A stretch of DNA of 64,000 bases from Cristatella mucedo (Eukaryota; Bryozoa; Phylactolaemata; Cristatellidae). Positions 50,231 to 60,650 of this stretch are shown piece by piece. Position 1 is the first letter of the stretch; the number at the start of each line of letters is the position of its first letter. The translations under genes and the position numbers were made by a program. Below the pieces are notes generated by a model. The model saw only the letters and a program-made list of their open reading frames with translations. It searched no databases and was not told the origin of the DNA. The stretch is from positions 6,569,501 to 6,633,500 of the forward strand of contig WPIO01000003.1 in assembly GCA_009760855.2 (NCBI GenBank). The letters run 5' to 3'.

Positions 50231-51655
50231 ATAATAATAATAATAATAATTCTCTTGATAAAGCGCCCTCAGAGAACTTAATCTCTCTCTAGGCGCTTTA
50301 CATTTGCTCCAAAGTGAAATGCAATTGAATGGTAAGTAAAATCATGCTTGAAAAACAAACGAAATGAATAATATGGTTAGGGGTGACATGCACAGGGTCA
50401 GCATGCAAATGTGGTTAGTGGCAGCATGCACAGTGTCAGCACGCATAAGCACATCAAGGACGAATCACAGGGACCCACTAAATGCTGTCCTAAATAGGTG
50501 TGTTTTTAGGTTCCTTTTAAATGTGGTCAGGTCAGGGGATGTTTTGACGCAGGTCGGGAGGGAGTTTCAGGCTTTGGGAGCATACGAACTAAATGCACGG
50601 TCTCCAAAGGATTTAAGGTTTGTATGAGGTATTTCTAGGCTGTTGGATTCCGAAAAGCGGGTGGTACGATGCTTGGCCTGATGGGGTAGTATATCTGACA
50701 GATAGGCTGGAGCCACAGAATGAAGGGACCTAAAAGTGAGCGACAAAACCTTGAAGTCAATCCGTTGCTTGACTGGTAGCCAGTGCAGGTCGGCGAGAAG
50801 CGGTGTGCTGTGGCAACTGCGATGTTCACGACAGACAAGCCTAGCTGCAAAGTTTTGTACAAGCTGTAATCGCCTGATTGCAAATGCCAGTAGGCCAGCA
50901 TGCAGCGAGTTACAGAAGTCAAGTCGGGGTGTCACAAATGCATGGACCAACTTAGACGTGGTATCTTTATCTAAACAAGCCCGAATTTTAGCAATGTTAT
51001 GAAGCTGAAAATAGGCAGATTTGACTGTGGAGCTGATATGGTCGTCTAACGAGAGGTCGCTTTGGAATATGACACATAGATTCCGATCTGATTCGACAGG
51101 AGATATGCTGGCAGAGCCAATTTTGAGAGTCAGCCTTTCCAATCTCTGGATCACACTGGGTTTGCCCATAACTAATAAGTTAGTTTTATCATCGTTAAGT
51201 TTTAGAAAATTTGCTGCCATTCATGTGCGGATGTCATCAATGCATGCAGCTAGTGAGTTGAGAGAATTTGAGGTGCTCGAAGGCTGAGAGGGATCAAATC
51301 AAAGGTACAACTGAGTGTCATCCGCATAGAAGTGAAAGCCTAGATTGTGCTTGGCAATCACATCAGCAAGAGGCAGAGTATAAACCGTGAAAAGAACCGG
51401 ACCTAGCACGGAGCCCTGAGATACTTCATATTTCAGAGGTACTTCAGATGATCTTTGTCCATTCACGTCAATACTCTGGAGTCTCCCACTGAGATAGGAC
51501 CTGAACCACTGCAGAGCAGTGCCAGTGATGCCCAGGCGAGATGAGAGGCACCCTAGAAGAACTTTGTGATCGATGGTATCAAAAGCTGCCGAAAGATCAA
51601 GCAAAACAAGCAGAGACACTCTCTTCTCTCCTACTGCCGACCGTCTCACGTCTTT
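50231..51655 (-). mobile_element. LINE family A, 3' 1.4 kb with reverse transcriptase (best coding copy)
   Basis: Minus strand, 5' to 3': 51649-51299 reads VSLLVLLDLSAAFDTIDHKV, LGITGTALQWFRSYLSGRLQ, VLGPVLFTVYTLPLADVIAK and FYADDTQLYL (reverse-transcriptase core). The stretch 51220-50567 reads FLKLNDDKTNLLVMG, ISSTVKSAYFQLHNIAKIR, ADLHWLPVKQRIDFKVLSLT. The 3' end with AAT tail is at 50231-50300. A gap with a stop between the two frames and the missing 5' half make it dead. Typical of L2/CR1-like non-LTR retrotransposons, which insert by target-primed reverse transcription and are usually 5' truncated. Confidence 0.93.
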
Positions 51656-51887
51656 TTCATCTGTCCTGGGCTGCTACTTCCATGCTACTCACTTCTTCGA
51701 CTGCTCTCCTGACTCAACTATGCTTCTCGATTTCTCTTTGTTGCATTAGATGAAGTCTGTTGGCTATCGCTTACAGACTAAAAGCTGCTCATGTTTTGAT
51801 TTTGCCATGGAAAACCCTATTTTAAAACCCGCTGAGTCCTTGTGGCTTTGTGGATGTAGCCTTGCATTTATAGATGCAGATCCATTA

Positions 51888-51888
<1 letters not shown>

Positions 51889-51982
<94 letters not shown>

Positions 51983-51984
51983 CT
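51889..51984. repeat. (CT)n microsatellite
   Basis: About 90 bp of CT, then a TC-rich tract to about 52220. Confidence 0.97.
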
Positions 51985-52529
51985 CATCTCACTTTCTCCC
52001 TCTCCTTTCTTTCTTATCTGCTGTCTCTCTCCCGTCTTTCATTTCTGCTGTCTCACTCCTCTGTCTCAATAATCTTTCTTCTATTTTCCCTCCCCTCTCT
52101 TTTTCTCACTCTGCTGTTCTATTGTTCTCTGATCTTGTTCACTCACTCTCGGTCTATCGTTCTTTCTCTGTCTCTCTATCTCTCATTCTCTCTCTTTTAT
52201 TTCTACTTTTTAACTTCCATCTCTTTCAAATGTGCCCTATTTAGTTTATTAGTTGTATCATGCCAATTAAGATTCTTTGTCTAATTTTTCTTATTGGTTT
52301 GTGTTTAAATTCTTGAGTAGTTTTCCACTTCTTCCATTCCCGTATTAAGCCAGCCTAATTTTTGCTGTTTTCCAGTGCACAATAGGCTTCCTACCACCAC
52401 TGTTATCTAACGGTCTCCTAGCCATCAGTCCCGTGCTGCTACTTCAGCTGTCTATGGTATTTCTCAATCATCATAGTAAACATGTCAACGGAGTGAGTTA
52501 TATCTATACACTGATCGTAATGATATGAA

Positions 52530-53012
52530 TAATAATGAGACATTTTTATAGCACCCTCATAAAACCCAATCTCTTTATAGGCACGTTACATGTGTTAGAA
52601 AATAAGCATGTCAATTACTCAGTGACAGCATTCACAGTGTAAGTACGCATAAGCACACCAAGGACAATGCACACGGATCCAGCAATGCTGTGAGGAATAG
52701 GTGTGTGTTTTTAGCTTCTTTTTAAATGATGCCAAGTCGTGGGGATGTCGTGCCACCGGTCGGCCGTGAGTTCCAGTCTTTAGAAGCATACTAAACTAAA
52801 GGCACGGTCTCCAAAGGATTTGAGGTTGACTCGAGGTGCAGCAAAGAGACTTGAGTCAGAAGATGGGAAAGTAGTTCGGATAGGTAGGCTGGAGCAAAAG
52901 AATAAAGGGACATAGAAGTGAGTGACATAACCTTGAAGTCGATGCCCTGCCTGATATGAGCCAGTGCAAGCCCGTGAGAAGTGGTATAATGTGGCGATTG
53001 CATTGATGTGCC
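52530..53012 (-). mobile_element. LINE family A 3' end, decayed
   Basis: CATTTTTATAGCACCCTCAT, CCCAATCTCTTTATAGGCACG, then AGCTTCTTTTTAAATGATGCC, GGCACGGTCTCCAAAGGATTTGAGG-like and GGGACATAGAAGTGAGTGAC match family A. The end is lost at about 53010. Confidence 0.75.
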
Positions 53013-53169
53013 TTAATAGCTGTTTGTTAATGGAATTGTGTGTTACTCTTCCCCAAAGTTCACGTAACTGATGCTGTTGCTTAACGTTTATGCCATTTCA
53101 CGTGGACATATGTATTGCCTATATACTATGTATGCTGCCGCTGGCACTCATTGGAGACACTTCACTCAC

Positions 53170-53243
53170 AAATATAAAGCGCCTAGAAAGAGATTAAGTT
53201 CTCTGAGGGTGCTTTATCAAGTACATTATTATTATTATTATAG
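53170..53243 (+). mobile_element. LINE family A 3' terminus
   Basis: AAATATAAAGCGCCTAGAAAG, AGATTAAGTTCTCTGAGGGT, GCTTTATCAAGTACATTATT and (ATT)n. Only the last 75 bp are clear. Confidence 0.85.
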
Positions 53244-53250
53244 GTCCATA

Positions 53251-53425
53251 CAGTCGACTTACCTTATAAGAATACGCTAGGGCCTGCAAATAGGCATTCT
53301 TATATGCAAAGTATTCACACATGCGGAGTTAATTTAATATTGCTTAAAACTCCGGCATGAAGAACTGCTACTTTTTATAAGAGGAGCATGTCTATATTCG
53401 ATATTCTTATATGCAGAGTCGGCTG
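53251..53425. mobile_element. Small MITE with TA duplication
   Basis: Left CAGTCGACTTACCTTATAAGAATACG, right CGATATTCTTATATGCAGAGTCGGCTG: imperfect inverted ends with a TTATAAGAATA core in both, flanked by TA (53249-53250 and 53426-53427). Tc1-mariner-type MITE, 175 bp. It ends 61 bp before exon 7. Confidence 0.75.
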
Positions 53426-53486
53426 TACTTCTTAAATGCATTGCCTTACTTATAATTACTTTTTGTTTACCGGAATGTCTTCACAG

Positions 53487-53641
53487 ATTGGTCAGGCTGA
53501 TCGCTCGGTTATTCACTGTCAAGTACACACGTGGGATGAGAAAGAACCGCCTGATGTCAGTGCCATGTTGGAGTTTCGGCGCAAGGTTAAGGCCTTTGCT
53601 GATTCAAACTCAAAAAAAGTACCACTGCTGGTTCACTGTGG
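53487..53641 (+). CDS. PTP gene exon 7: D1 WPD-loop region to catalytic His-Cys (residues 207-258)
   Basis: The acceptor is atgtcttcacag and the donor gtacgt; entry is phase 0 and exit phase 2. The exon encodes DRSVIHCQVHTWDEKEPPDV, then MLEFRRKVKAF, and ends at KKVPLLVHCG. His256-Cys257 is the active-site dyad. The WPD loop, which supplies the general-acid Asp, reads Trp222-Asp223-Glu224: Pro is lost and the acid position holds Glu. Glu at this position lowers activity in known PTPs. A 175-bp MITE ends 61 bp before the exon. Confidence 0.95.
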
Positions 53642-54740
53642 GTACGTACTGTTCGTGCATGATTGGTTCGTGTCACTGTATAGCTCTTGACCTAGAGGAT
53701 CGAGCTCTGTGGCAGATTAAATAGTTGGAAGTACACTATGAAGGATCGATCTATAAAGCACCATTAGTCGCCGAACTCAGTGCTAGAAAGATAAACGAGT
53801 CTTTCTGCTCACTGCAGTTGAACCAATGACCGATTTGCTGAACTTCTAACACCTCATCCATTTTGTTCATTTGCTTGGTTTTAGTTCCATTTTAAGGTGA
53901 GTAGAATGGACTGATTCAACAGCCTTGTGCTTAGTATTTATTGCAGCAGAAGAGCATTACCTGCTTTCACTCACTCCTTCCCCCTTTGCAGTGGGCAAAC
54001 ACCTGCTGCAGCATCTGAACCCGAGATTAAGTCTAACGTGCCTCACCGCAGGTTTAGGCCCATTGAGTCTTAATCATCACCGAGCACACGTGTGAGCCCT
54101 TCGCACACTTCGCAAGTACTCAATTAAAGCTCTTACACAATTTTAGTGCTTGAAGTTATTAAGTGCCAGCAGTGTGCTGAGACACTGTCAGTGCTTAACT
54201 CTAGCCCTAGTGGGCTAATTGACGAAGGCTCCTTTCATACGAGTAGGCGGCCGGGGCATGGGGAAGTTAGGCAATGAAAAGTGCTCGGAGCATTAGTGAG
54301 CTTGTCAAATACATGGGGTGTAGAATGCAGGCACGAGTCGTCAACACATCATATCCGGATTATTCTCTTTGTTGAACGTTGGTGCCGAAGAAACGGAAGA
54401 AAGGCTATCCGGTCCTCGATGTCTTCAGCAAAGGTGAGCAACGATCCCTCAGCTGCTATCAAATCGTGCCTACTGTTATCTCAACTCGACACATGGCTTT
54501 GTCTACAAGGGCCTTAGAGACTCGTTTGGGCAGTTACATTGAGCTATCATGTGCTACTCTATCAAATTTTACTAAAGAGTGATCAGCTAACGACCGAGCA
54601 AGCCAGCTGCATGGAGGCAGTACTTAGTAAGCACGTGATTGCCTGCTACTCTTGTTGATGGATATGTACAATATATTATTCACTTTATATTTATATATTA
54701 ACTGGTGTATATATATACATACATGCATTTGTATTTGTGC

Positions 54741-54810
<70 letters not shown>

Positions 54811-54908
54811 ATCGGACTAAATAATATATCGGACTAATTAATTGCAGCCGGAGTGTTTCACTCAATTGGTTTGAGCTGTCCAGTGTGATTTTTCTTTATT
54901 AAAACAAG
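53642..54908 (+). other. PTP gene intron 7 (1.3 kb)
   Basis: GTACGT to AACAAG. Contains a partial SINE 2 (53910-53975, minus: TGATTCAACAGCCTTGTGCT, GCAGCAGAAGAGC) and a GT microsatellite. Nothing else is recognised. Confidence 0.7.
54747..54807. repeat. (GT)n microsatellite
   Basis: About 30 GT units roughly 100 bp before the exon 8 acceptor. Confidence 0.96.
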
Positions 54909-55044
54909 TGATGGCGCCGGGCGAACAGGAGCTTTCATAACGCTGGACGTTGTGCTGGAGAAATTGACCGACACGGGCAACATAGATATAATTGGAACGC
55001 TGAAGTCGCTGAGGATGAACAGACCGCAGATGGTTTCCAACTTG
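54909..55044 (+). CDS. PTP gene exon 8: D1 catalytic P-loop (residues 258-303)
   Basis: The acceptor is ttattaaaacaag (weak pyrimidine tract) and the donor gtgagc. The first base completes Gly258, so the P-loop across the junction reads HCGDGAGRTG. Cys257 and Arg263 keep the required Cys-X5-Arg spacing and the following Thr is present. Helix residues ITLDVVLEKL follow. RPQMVSNL ends the exon at the Q-loop, where the usual VQT is VSN, so the first Q-loop Gln, which positions water for hydrolysis, is Ser301. Confidence 0.95.
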
Positions 55045-55146
55045 GTGAGCCTGAAGCTACCCAACAAAGTCAGCTCGAACGCTCGAGGAGCGCTAGCCTG
55101 AGCGAGTGCTAGAACCACGCTGGCGCCTCTTTGCTGATCACCGTAG

Positions 55147-55296
55147 GTCCAGTACAAGTTCATTTACGATGCCGTCGCCATGCACCTACAGTGTGGTACG
55201 ACGGTGATACGGGCTGGCGATCTTACGGCAGCTTTGCACAATCTTGCCCAAGTGGACAGCACGACGAACATGACAGGATTTGAAAGAGAATTTAAG
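55147..55296 (+). CDS. PTP gene exon 9: end of D1 and inter-domain linker (residues 304-353)
   Basis: Fifty codons in phase 0 at both ends, with acceptor caccgtag and donor gtgagg. VQYKFIYDAVAMHLQCG matches the conserved QYxFxYxA C-terminal helix of PTP domains and keeps the second Q-loop Gln (305). The rest, VIRAGDLTAALHNL and FEREFK, corresponds to the linker between D1 and D2 of tandem receptor PTPs, where a similar FxxEF pattern leads into D2. Introns 8 and 9 are only 102 and 84 bp. Confidence 0.93.
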
Positions 55297-55380
55297 GTGA
55301 GGCCCGGTGCAGCCCAGCAAACCGCCAGGATAAGGCTAGCCGAAGAGGCCGGTGCATCGGTTGGAGCTGCTCTTTTGCAG

Positions 55381-55480
55381 ACTCTCGCCGAAGTTGTCCC
55401 ACCGCTTTGCTCCGGAGACTGTGCCGGAGGGCACCGAGTAGAGAACAGAAGACGAAGCAGAGACGTCATGATACAGCCGC
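55381..55480 (+). CDS. PTP gene exon 10: start of D2 (residues 354-387)
   Basis: The acceptor is gctgctcttttgcag and the donor gtaagc; entry is phase 0 and exit phase 1. The exon encodes TLAEVVPPLCSGDCAGG and HRVENRRRSRDVMIQP. ENRRRSRDVMIQPPERARP across the junction aligns with the receptor-PTP D2 segment EKNRxxDILPPDRxRP. Its phases match exon 2, its D1 counterpart. The two Cys in LCSGDC are unusual for this position. It is less conserved than its neighbours but fits both phase and length. Confidence 0.82.
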
Positions 55481-55514
55481 GTAAGCTGCTAATCGGCTGC
55501 TCCTTTTACACGGT

Positions 55515-56112
55515 GCATTATGTAATGTATCTCCGTCTGTAACTCCACAAAGCTATAAAGATTATGTGGGTGTTACGCAGGGGAGTTTCGTACACCCAAC
55601 TCACAGCCTAAGTGGCTTTCCGTACGCATTCGGTAGCCAACAGACTCCATCTCATGCAGCAAAGAGAAAGTGGAAAGCATAGCAGAGTCAGGAGAGCAGT
55701 TGAGTTTGTGAGTAGCATGGAAGTAGCAGCTCAGGATCGCTGAACAGGATGAGCCATAATCGGCAGCAGGAGAGTAGTCGTCGTTGCCTAAGAATTGTGG
55801 AAGCGAGTTCCACAGTCTAGGACCTGCAGACCAAACGCTTCTGTCATCAATAGTCTTTAAGCAGAAGAATGGAGCAGCTAATTTATTGTCCATACAGGAC
55901 CTGAGCGCACGAAGAGGGTGAAACCGGTGCAGCAGTTCAGCTAGGTATGGAGGAACCAAGCCGTGGCGGGCCTTGTGGGTCAACGTAAGAACTTTGCTCT
56001 GTATCCGTTGCTCAACCGCCATCCATCCTAGCTCTTTTGGCAAAGGAGACACGTGGTCAAACAAACCTCTGGGCGTTGCAGCCATTAGCTCGGACAGCCC
56101 CAACCACGGATC
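55515..56112 (-). mobile_element. LINE family B C-terminus and 3' end (best copy)
   Basis: The minus-strand open frame 56103-55573 reads GLFDHVSPLPKELGWMAVEQ, VLTLTHKARHGLVPPYLAEL, RALRSCMDNKLAAPFFCLKT and SAGPRLWNSLPQFL. These are the same landmarks as in LINE A (W-hydrophobic-P-V-x-x-R-I, PxYLxELL, WNSLP), but the sequence is clearly a different family. The 3' end runs to about 55515, inside intron 10 of the PTP gene. Confidence 0.82.
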
Positions 56113-56587
56113 CGCTTTCGAATCGTTCCCTTACAAGGAACTAAGCTCGATTTGTTTGCAATAGCCCTACACTTCGACTAGATGCCTCATCACAGCCACC
56201 TCGCTGTCTGTTCGTAGCGTTCAGCAAGGAGCAGCTAGGAGCCTCGAGTTGCCCCTGCCCACCTCACGTGACCTGCCAGGAGCCTCGAGTTGCCCCAGGC
56301 CACCTCACGCAGCACTCGTGAGCACCTGCGGCTAGAGCGTAGTTCTTTGCTTGCCTTAGATACACATCTTTCGCCCCAGCGTCGCATTCACTCACGACCG
56401 CGTGGCCATAGCGGGCAGGCCACCAGTAGTCTGCTTGTCATGTCCATTGCCGTCCTTAATGGAGTGTTAGCTGCGACCAGGCCTCGTCTGCCTCGCCCAC
56501 GGCAGCTGGAGAGCTCGTGTAGCAGCGCGCAAAGCGAGCAAACGTACTGCTGCCACTGCTATCGGCCGTTCTGCTTGGTTTGCACAG
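56113..56587. other. PTP gene intron 10, 3' part
   Basis: Contains a direct repeat: AGGAGCCTCGAGTTGCCCC with CCACCTCACG occurs at about 56238-56270 and again at about 56278-56309. Nothing else is identified. Confidence 0.6.
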
Positions 56588-56664
56588 CTGAACGAGCCAG
56601 ACCTTATTTGCTGACGTTTGACAGCAGCGACAACTCGGACTTCATCAATGCGGTTTACGTCAAT
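56588..56664 (+). CDS. PTP gene exon 11: D2 DFINA exon (residues 387-412)
   Basis: The acceptor is ctgcttggtttgcacag and the donor gtaagc. The exon is 77 nt, phase 1 to phase 0, identical in length and phase to exon 3 of D1. It encodes ERARPYLLTFDSSDNSDFINAVYVN. DFINA is the D2 form of DYINA, and the preceding RPYLLTFD is typical of receptor-PTP D2 domains. An open frame continues through the donor into CA repeats, but that tail is intronic. Confidence 0.93.
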
Positions 56665-56881
56665 GTAAGCATGGCCGAGCCGTGGCATGGCGAGAGTGTT
56701 GAAGCGCTCAGAGCGCAGCAGTCGGGTGCTCGCGCTCTGGCGCTTGCCACGCTCTCGCGAGCCACGCCTTGCGCCGGCGGGAGCAGCAGCAGCAGCTGCT
56801 GCTATCGTGGTGCAGAAGACGATACCGGTTGGCTTGGTAGATGTGAATCTCTTGTTCTACCTGCAGCTCATTGCATTGCCG

Positions 56882-56925
<44 letters not shown>

Positions 56926-56957
56926 ACACACACACAACACACACACACACACACACA
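56882..56957. repeat. (CA)n microsatellite
   Basis: CA units with GTACACA and ACAACACA interruptions. Confidence 0.95.
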
Positions 56958-57289
56958 AAACATGCATACAGGACTACACACAACACACTTTACAGGAATT
57001 GTTGCCAGACCGACCGGTACAGCCAAGTATTTTAGCTACTTGTTTAAAAAATAACGTTATGTAGATCTGTCTGCACATGGGTGACCAGAATTCAGTCAAA
57101 AGCCTCTTCTGCTGTAGTCAGATGCACGTCGGTAGATCTTGGCTTTCTTTCCTCAAACATGCCGGTTGACTCATTACTTCAGCGTTTGTATTGCCAACTG
57201 AGCATTTTTAATAGCACTCGAATGCTCGAATACGTGTGATGGACGATATTGAGTCCCACACCTATAAGATCGACAAGACCCTTGTAGCG

Positions 57290-57600
57290 GGCTCAAAATT
57301 ACGCAGCGAGGCTTGTCTATCACGATTGTCCCATTAGCCACAGTACATCAGTTCTTCTCGATCTGCTTTGGCTTCCTATCAACCAGCGCATCGACTTGAA
57401 AGTTTCGTTACGTACTTTTAGGTCCCTTCATTCAGTGGCTGTGACTATCGTAACTGATGAACTTCCTAATAAGGCTTCCCATCGTCCTACGCGTAGCTCC
57501 CCTTACTCCCCTTGCCGTTTAGCTGTCCCTTCGACCAACTTCGAGTTCCTTGGAGACAGCTGCCTCAGTTTGTAGGACCCAAAAGCCTAAAATTTACTAC
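57290..57600 (+). mobile_element. LINE family A fragment, decayed
   Basis: Forward-oriented remains of the (N)YAARLVxR...LLADLHWLPxxxRIDxKV...TFRSLHSVA block with several frameshifts. Recognisable only by comparison with 40860-41040. Confidence 0.65.
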
Positions 57601-58061
57601 CAACTGGCATCACGACAACTTCTAAACTGACTACGTTCCTGTTAATACCGTGTGTGCAGTAAGAGTTACTGCAGCGGCAGTTAAAAAAAACTAAGTAGCC
57701 TCTGTTGGCTAGCTGCTGGGAGGGAGTCACTCGCCTGCTTGCTCTTAGCAGTGTGAACTCGCTGCACTTGCGACGTCTATGAGACTCACAAGAATGCACA
57801 CATTCTCTTTGGCATGTACTCGTGTGGCTGCTGACGTAGCTCTAGTAGCGAGTAAGCTGCATCTAATAGCAATCGCTCCCCGATGCAACTCTGGGCAATG
57901 CGACTGAAATGTTCCTTCCCTACATAGTTTCTGTGGTCGGCTACGCCCAAGCGCATACCCTAGTGTGTCAATCGGCCGGCAAAGGCTTTGCGCACTTCTT
58001 GTTCAACGTTGACCTGGCTGTCTGGCTTGTTATGGTGATGCAGCTGGCGCAATCGATTCAG

Positions 58062-58193
58062 GGCTACCGGCAGATGAACGAGTACATCGTTACCCAGTGG
58101 CCGCTTCGCCACACAGTTAACGAGCTATGGCGCCTTCTGTTCGACTACCACATATCAACCGTCGTCGTGCTCCACGATGCCAAGTACTCGCTG
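58062..58193 (+). CDS. PTP gene exon 12: D2 YIVTQWP / ELWRLLFDY exon (residues 413-456)
   Basis: The acceptor is gcaatcgattcag (weak tract) and the donor gtacgt; 44 codons in phase 0. It encodes GYRQMNEYIVTQWPLRHTV, then ELWRLLFDYH and STVVVLHDAKYSL. This equals D1 exons 4 and 5 fused: the intron that splits QG|P in D1 is absent. YIVTQ, and the Leu-Leu form of the helix after ELWR, are typical of D2. The frame is open upstream to 57909, but that extension has no PTP similarity. Confidence 0.92.
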
Positions 58194-60452
58194 GTACGTG
58201 CCATGGCTGGGGCGAGTGGGTCTTTAGCTGGCAGAAGCACCTGGAAGCTTTCATCTGCGGTAAAGAGTTTTGTACCTCAGCACGACTCGTACCCGTGGCG
58301 TGCCTGGGTCTCGAAAAAAAAAATGCTAGCTGATTTAACAGCCTCTTTTTGTATAGCGACAGAAGAGCCTTTACGGCTATCACCACCGCTTGCAGTGGCG
58401 ATAAAGGATCGCCCACTGCAGGATTCGAGCCCACGACCTCGGGGCCGAGGTCGTGAAAAGCAACCGCCTTACCTAGTCTCGAAGTCCAAGTAGCAAACCG
58501 CTGGGCTAAGACCGAGTCGTGGGCTATCTGAGGGCCACAGCTGCAGGCAGCACCCTGCACAAGGCTCGACTAGATCGTCAACGGTCGCTGTGCCCTCTTG
58601 TCGACCAGCGTGATGTTGTGTGAGTGCCTTGTCGACGTTACACTCATCCGACGGAAGAGAGCATTAATTGTCCTCTGGTTTGGAGGGGAGCCGTGTGACC
58701 TACCGTGGAACTCTCGACGCTCTGCCATTCCACAAGCATTTCAGTTGGTGCTTGCATTTCTACCATAAAAGAGGCTAAGAGAAAGCCAATCGCTGGCTCG
58801 GCTTCTGTCAATACATACTTCGGCGACTGAAATGTTGCAATAGCCGATAAACGCCACGATGCTCATAGTGTTCCTTAGCTCGTGAAAGCTACGGGCGTTG
58901 CATTGATGAGGCTGCCGCTCGTGCCCTGCTCCAGACAAATGGCCCTACGAATGCTGCTCGTAGGCCTATATGCCAAGCCCGGCGGTCGAGGGTCTCGGCA
59001 GGCGATGTGAGGGGGTGGGCAGGGTCAAGGCCTTTGCTACTGTAGAGGTTTTCAAACGAGCCATTCTCCTGGAAGAGGCCTCTTAATACGTTTCACTGGC
59101 CTAGCAAACGGCCAGCATCGGCTCTATATAGATGACTCTCGGGCTGTAGTGAACTCTTGCTGAGCTTTTTACCGAGATTACTCAGAGCAAGTACGCCACT
59201 CGTTAGTTGTTGTTATTGCCAATGGTTCTTAGGTATATGCATGCGTTCTTTTCCCTTAGTAATGGATGGTTATTGTTTATATGGATGGTGGTAAGTAGTT
59301 TAGCTTTTGCTGGCTCACTAGATATATTGACGTTTCTTCGTGAAACCACATTGCACACAGTTGTTGATACATTGTCATTGTAATGGAATATACTTCCTTA
59401 GTTAATGGTTGCTGGTTAGTGGCTTTTAATTGCCGAAAAATCAATTTAAAATGTAAGACCTTCAAGATACTTTAGTAAAAGAGTTTTATTAAATATTGCT
59501 GGAAAACTAATTAAAGAATAAAGACGTTCTACTGAGAGATAATATTCGCTGTATTTACGTGCATATTGAAATGATTACATAATTCAATGCACAATTCAAT
59601 TTTTAATTTCAGCAATGAGTGTTTATTGTAGCTTCACGTGCAAATTAATAAATCTCCCTTGATATTTTTGACATGACACTCATCATAACTGTACCATCGT
59701 AGTAGTACTATAAATATCGCAAAGGTAGCACAGTTGGTACGACGTTAGTGACTTGAGTTTACAGTGACCCACTCATAGATTCAGGTCACATTCAAAATTA
59801 TATAGTTTGGTGCTTAAAAACACTCGTATTCTTCAAGCGAGTTGAGCGTATCTTCCTGAGCTATTCTTTGGACTACTGCATGTTGGCTAAGGGCTGGCTC
59901 CCATGTAGGTTTATATTACTTCTACCTATGCCTACTTTGGATGAAAGCAGTGTCAAACGGTTTATGCTTTTTTAAGTAATCGAATCCCTTCTCATCTGTG
60001 ATTGATATGTTTATCAAACACTCATGCTATCGACCTGTAGAAGCCTATATGTTCAAGCAGCTTTGTGCCATTTATTCGAATGCATTTTTTGCTTTCTAGC
60101 TGGTCTGTGTTACAAGCCAAATCATAGTTTAATTTGAATTCTGAATAGACCGACAGGTTGGAATTTAGAGCAGCTATTTCATAGCTGATAATGGCCGGTG
60201 ATTGTAAAAGCAGGTGTGCTGCAGATTTCAATTATGAAACCTACTATAAAATTGGGCTCGGTGTATTAACTCTGCAAGCTTAGGGAAAGCATCTCAACTC
60301 CGTGCGTCATGTATAAATGAGTCACTACAAATGGTCCTTTACTAGTCTGAATCATTTGTATTTAGTAGTGTACTTGTTACCACATTGGCCTCAGCACGGT
60401 GGAGCTATAGCGGCAGTGCATATTCTGCTTTTATGTTGCTCTTTTTAACTAG
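58194..60452 (+). other. PTP gene intron 12 (2.3 kb)
   Basis: GTACGT to AACTAG. Besides the SINE, 59719-59800 has a tRNA-like string (GGTAGCACAGTTGGTACGACG ... GATTCAGGTCACA). The rest is AT-rich with nothing that I recognise. Confidence 0.65.
58320..58520 (-). mobile_element. tRNA-derived SINE, family 2 (best copy)
   Basis: On the minus strand: TCTTAGCCCAGCGGTTTGCT (A box), GGTAAGGCGGTTGCTTTTCACGACC-like, GGTCGTGGGCTCGAATCCTG (B box), GTGGGCGATCCTTTATCGCC, GCAAGCGGTGGTGATAGCC, GGCTCTTCTGTCGCTATACA and end TTAAATCAGCTAGC. It lies in intron 12 about 130 bp after exon 12. Confidence 0.85.
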
Positions 60453-60575
60453 ATGTATCCACAATTCTGGCCATACAAGGAAGGCTTCAAGCAGAAGTAT
60501 GGACCGGTTTGCTCTACGCCCCTCGGCTCCGAAACTGTAGGCAACCTGACATCCAAGTCATTCCTCGTGCGCAAG
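60453..60575 (+). CDS. PTP gene exon 13: D2 QFWP exon (residues 457-497)
   Basis: The acceptor is gctctttttaactag and the donor gtgagc; 41 codons in phase 0. MYPQFWPYKEGFKQKYGPV matches the D2 pattern CPQYWPxxGxxxxGPI. It continues with ETVGNLTSKSFLVRK, the strand before the WPD segment. It is the exact counterpart of exon 6 in D1, with the same flanking intron positions and phase. Confidence 0.92.
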
Positions 60576-60650
60576 GTGAGCTGGCAACAGGCACGCTGAC
60601 GTGCAACGTCTAATTAGAGTGTAATATATTAAATGGTTTGACCTATTAAG

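Larger units (their letters stand above)
49381..53486 (+). other. PTP gene intron 6 (4.1 kb), probable GC-AG intron
   Basis: Begins GCACGT after AAG and ends CTTCACAG. It is filled by a LINE B (+) copy, a LINE A (-) copy, a CT microsatellite, another LINE A pair and a small MITE. The GT two bases further on (49385, GTATTT) is a poorer site and would put exons 6 and 7 out of phase. Confidence 0.7.
56665..58061 (+). other. PTP gene intron 11 (1.4 kb)
   Basis: GTAAGC to ATTCAG. Contains a CA microsatellite (56882-56957) and a decayed LINE A plus-strand fragment at about 57290-57600 (CAAAATTACGCAGCGAGGCTTGTCT, CTCGATCTGCTTTGGCTTCCTAT, TTTAGGTCCCTTCATTCAGTGGCT have family counterparts). Confidence 0.7.

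Noticed and set aside
56290-57054. 254-codon open frame that includes exon 11
   Set aside because: Only 56588-56664 is PTP sequence. The frame runs through good acceptor and donor sites and into a CA microsatellite.
57909-58061. In-frame open extension upstream of exon 12 with hydrophobic stretches
   Set aside because: It has no PTP similarity, and exon 11 joins exon 12 at 58062 exactly where D1 has its intron. A membrane segment in the middle of D2 would make no sense.
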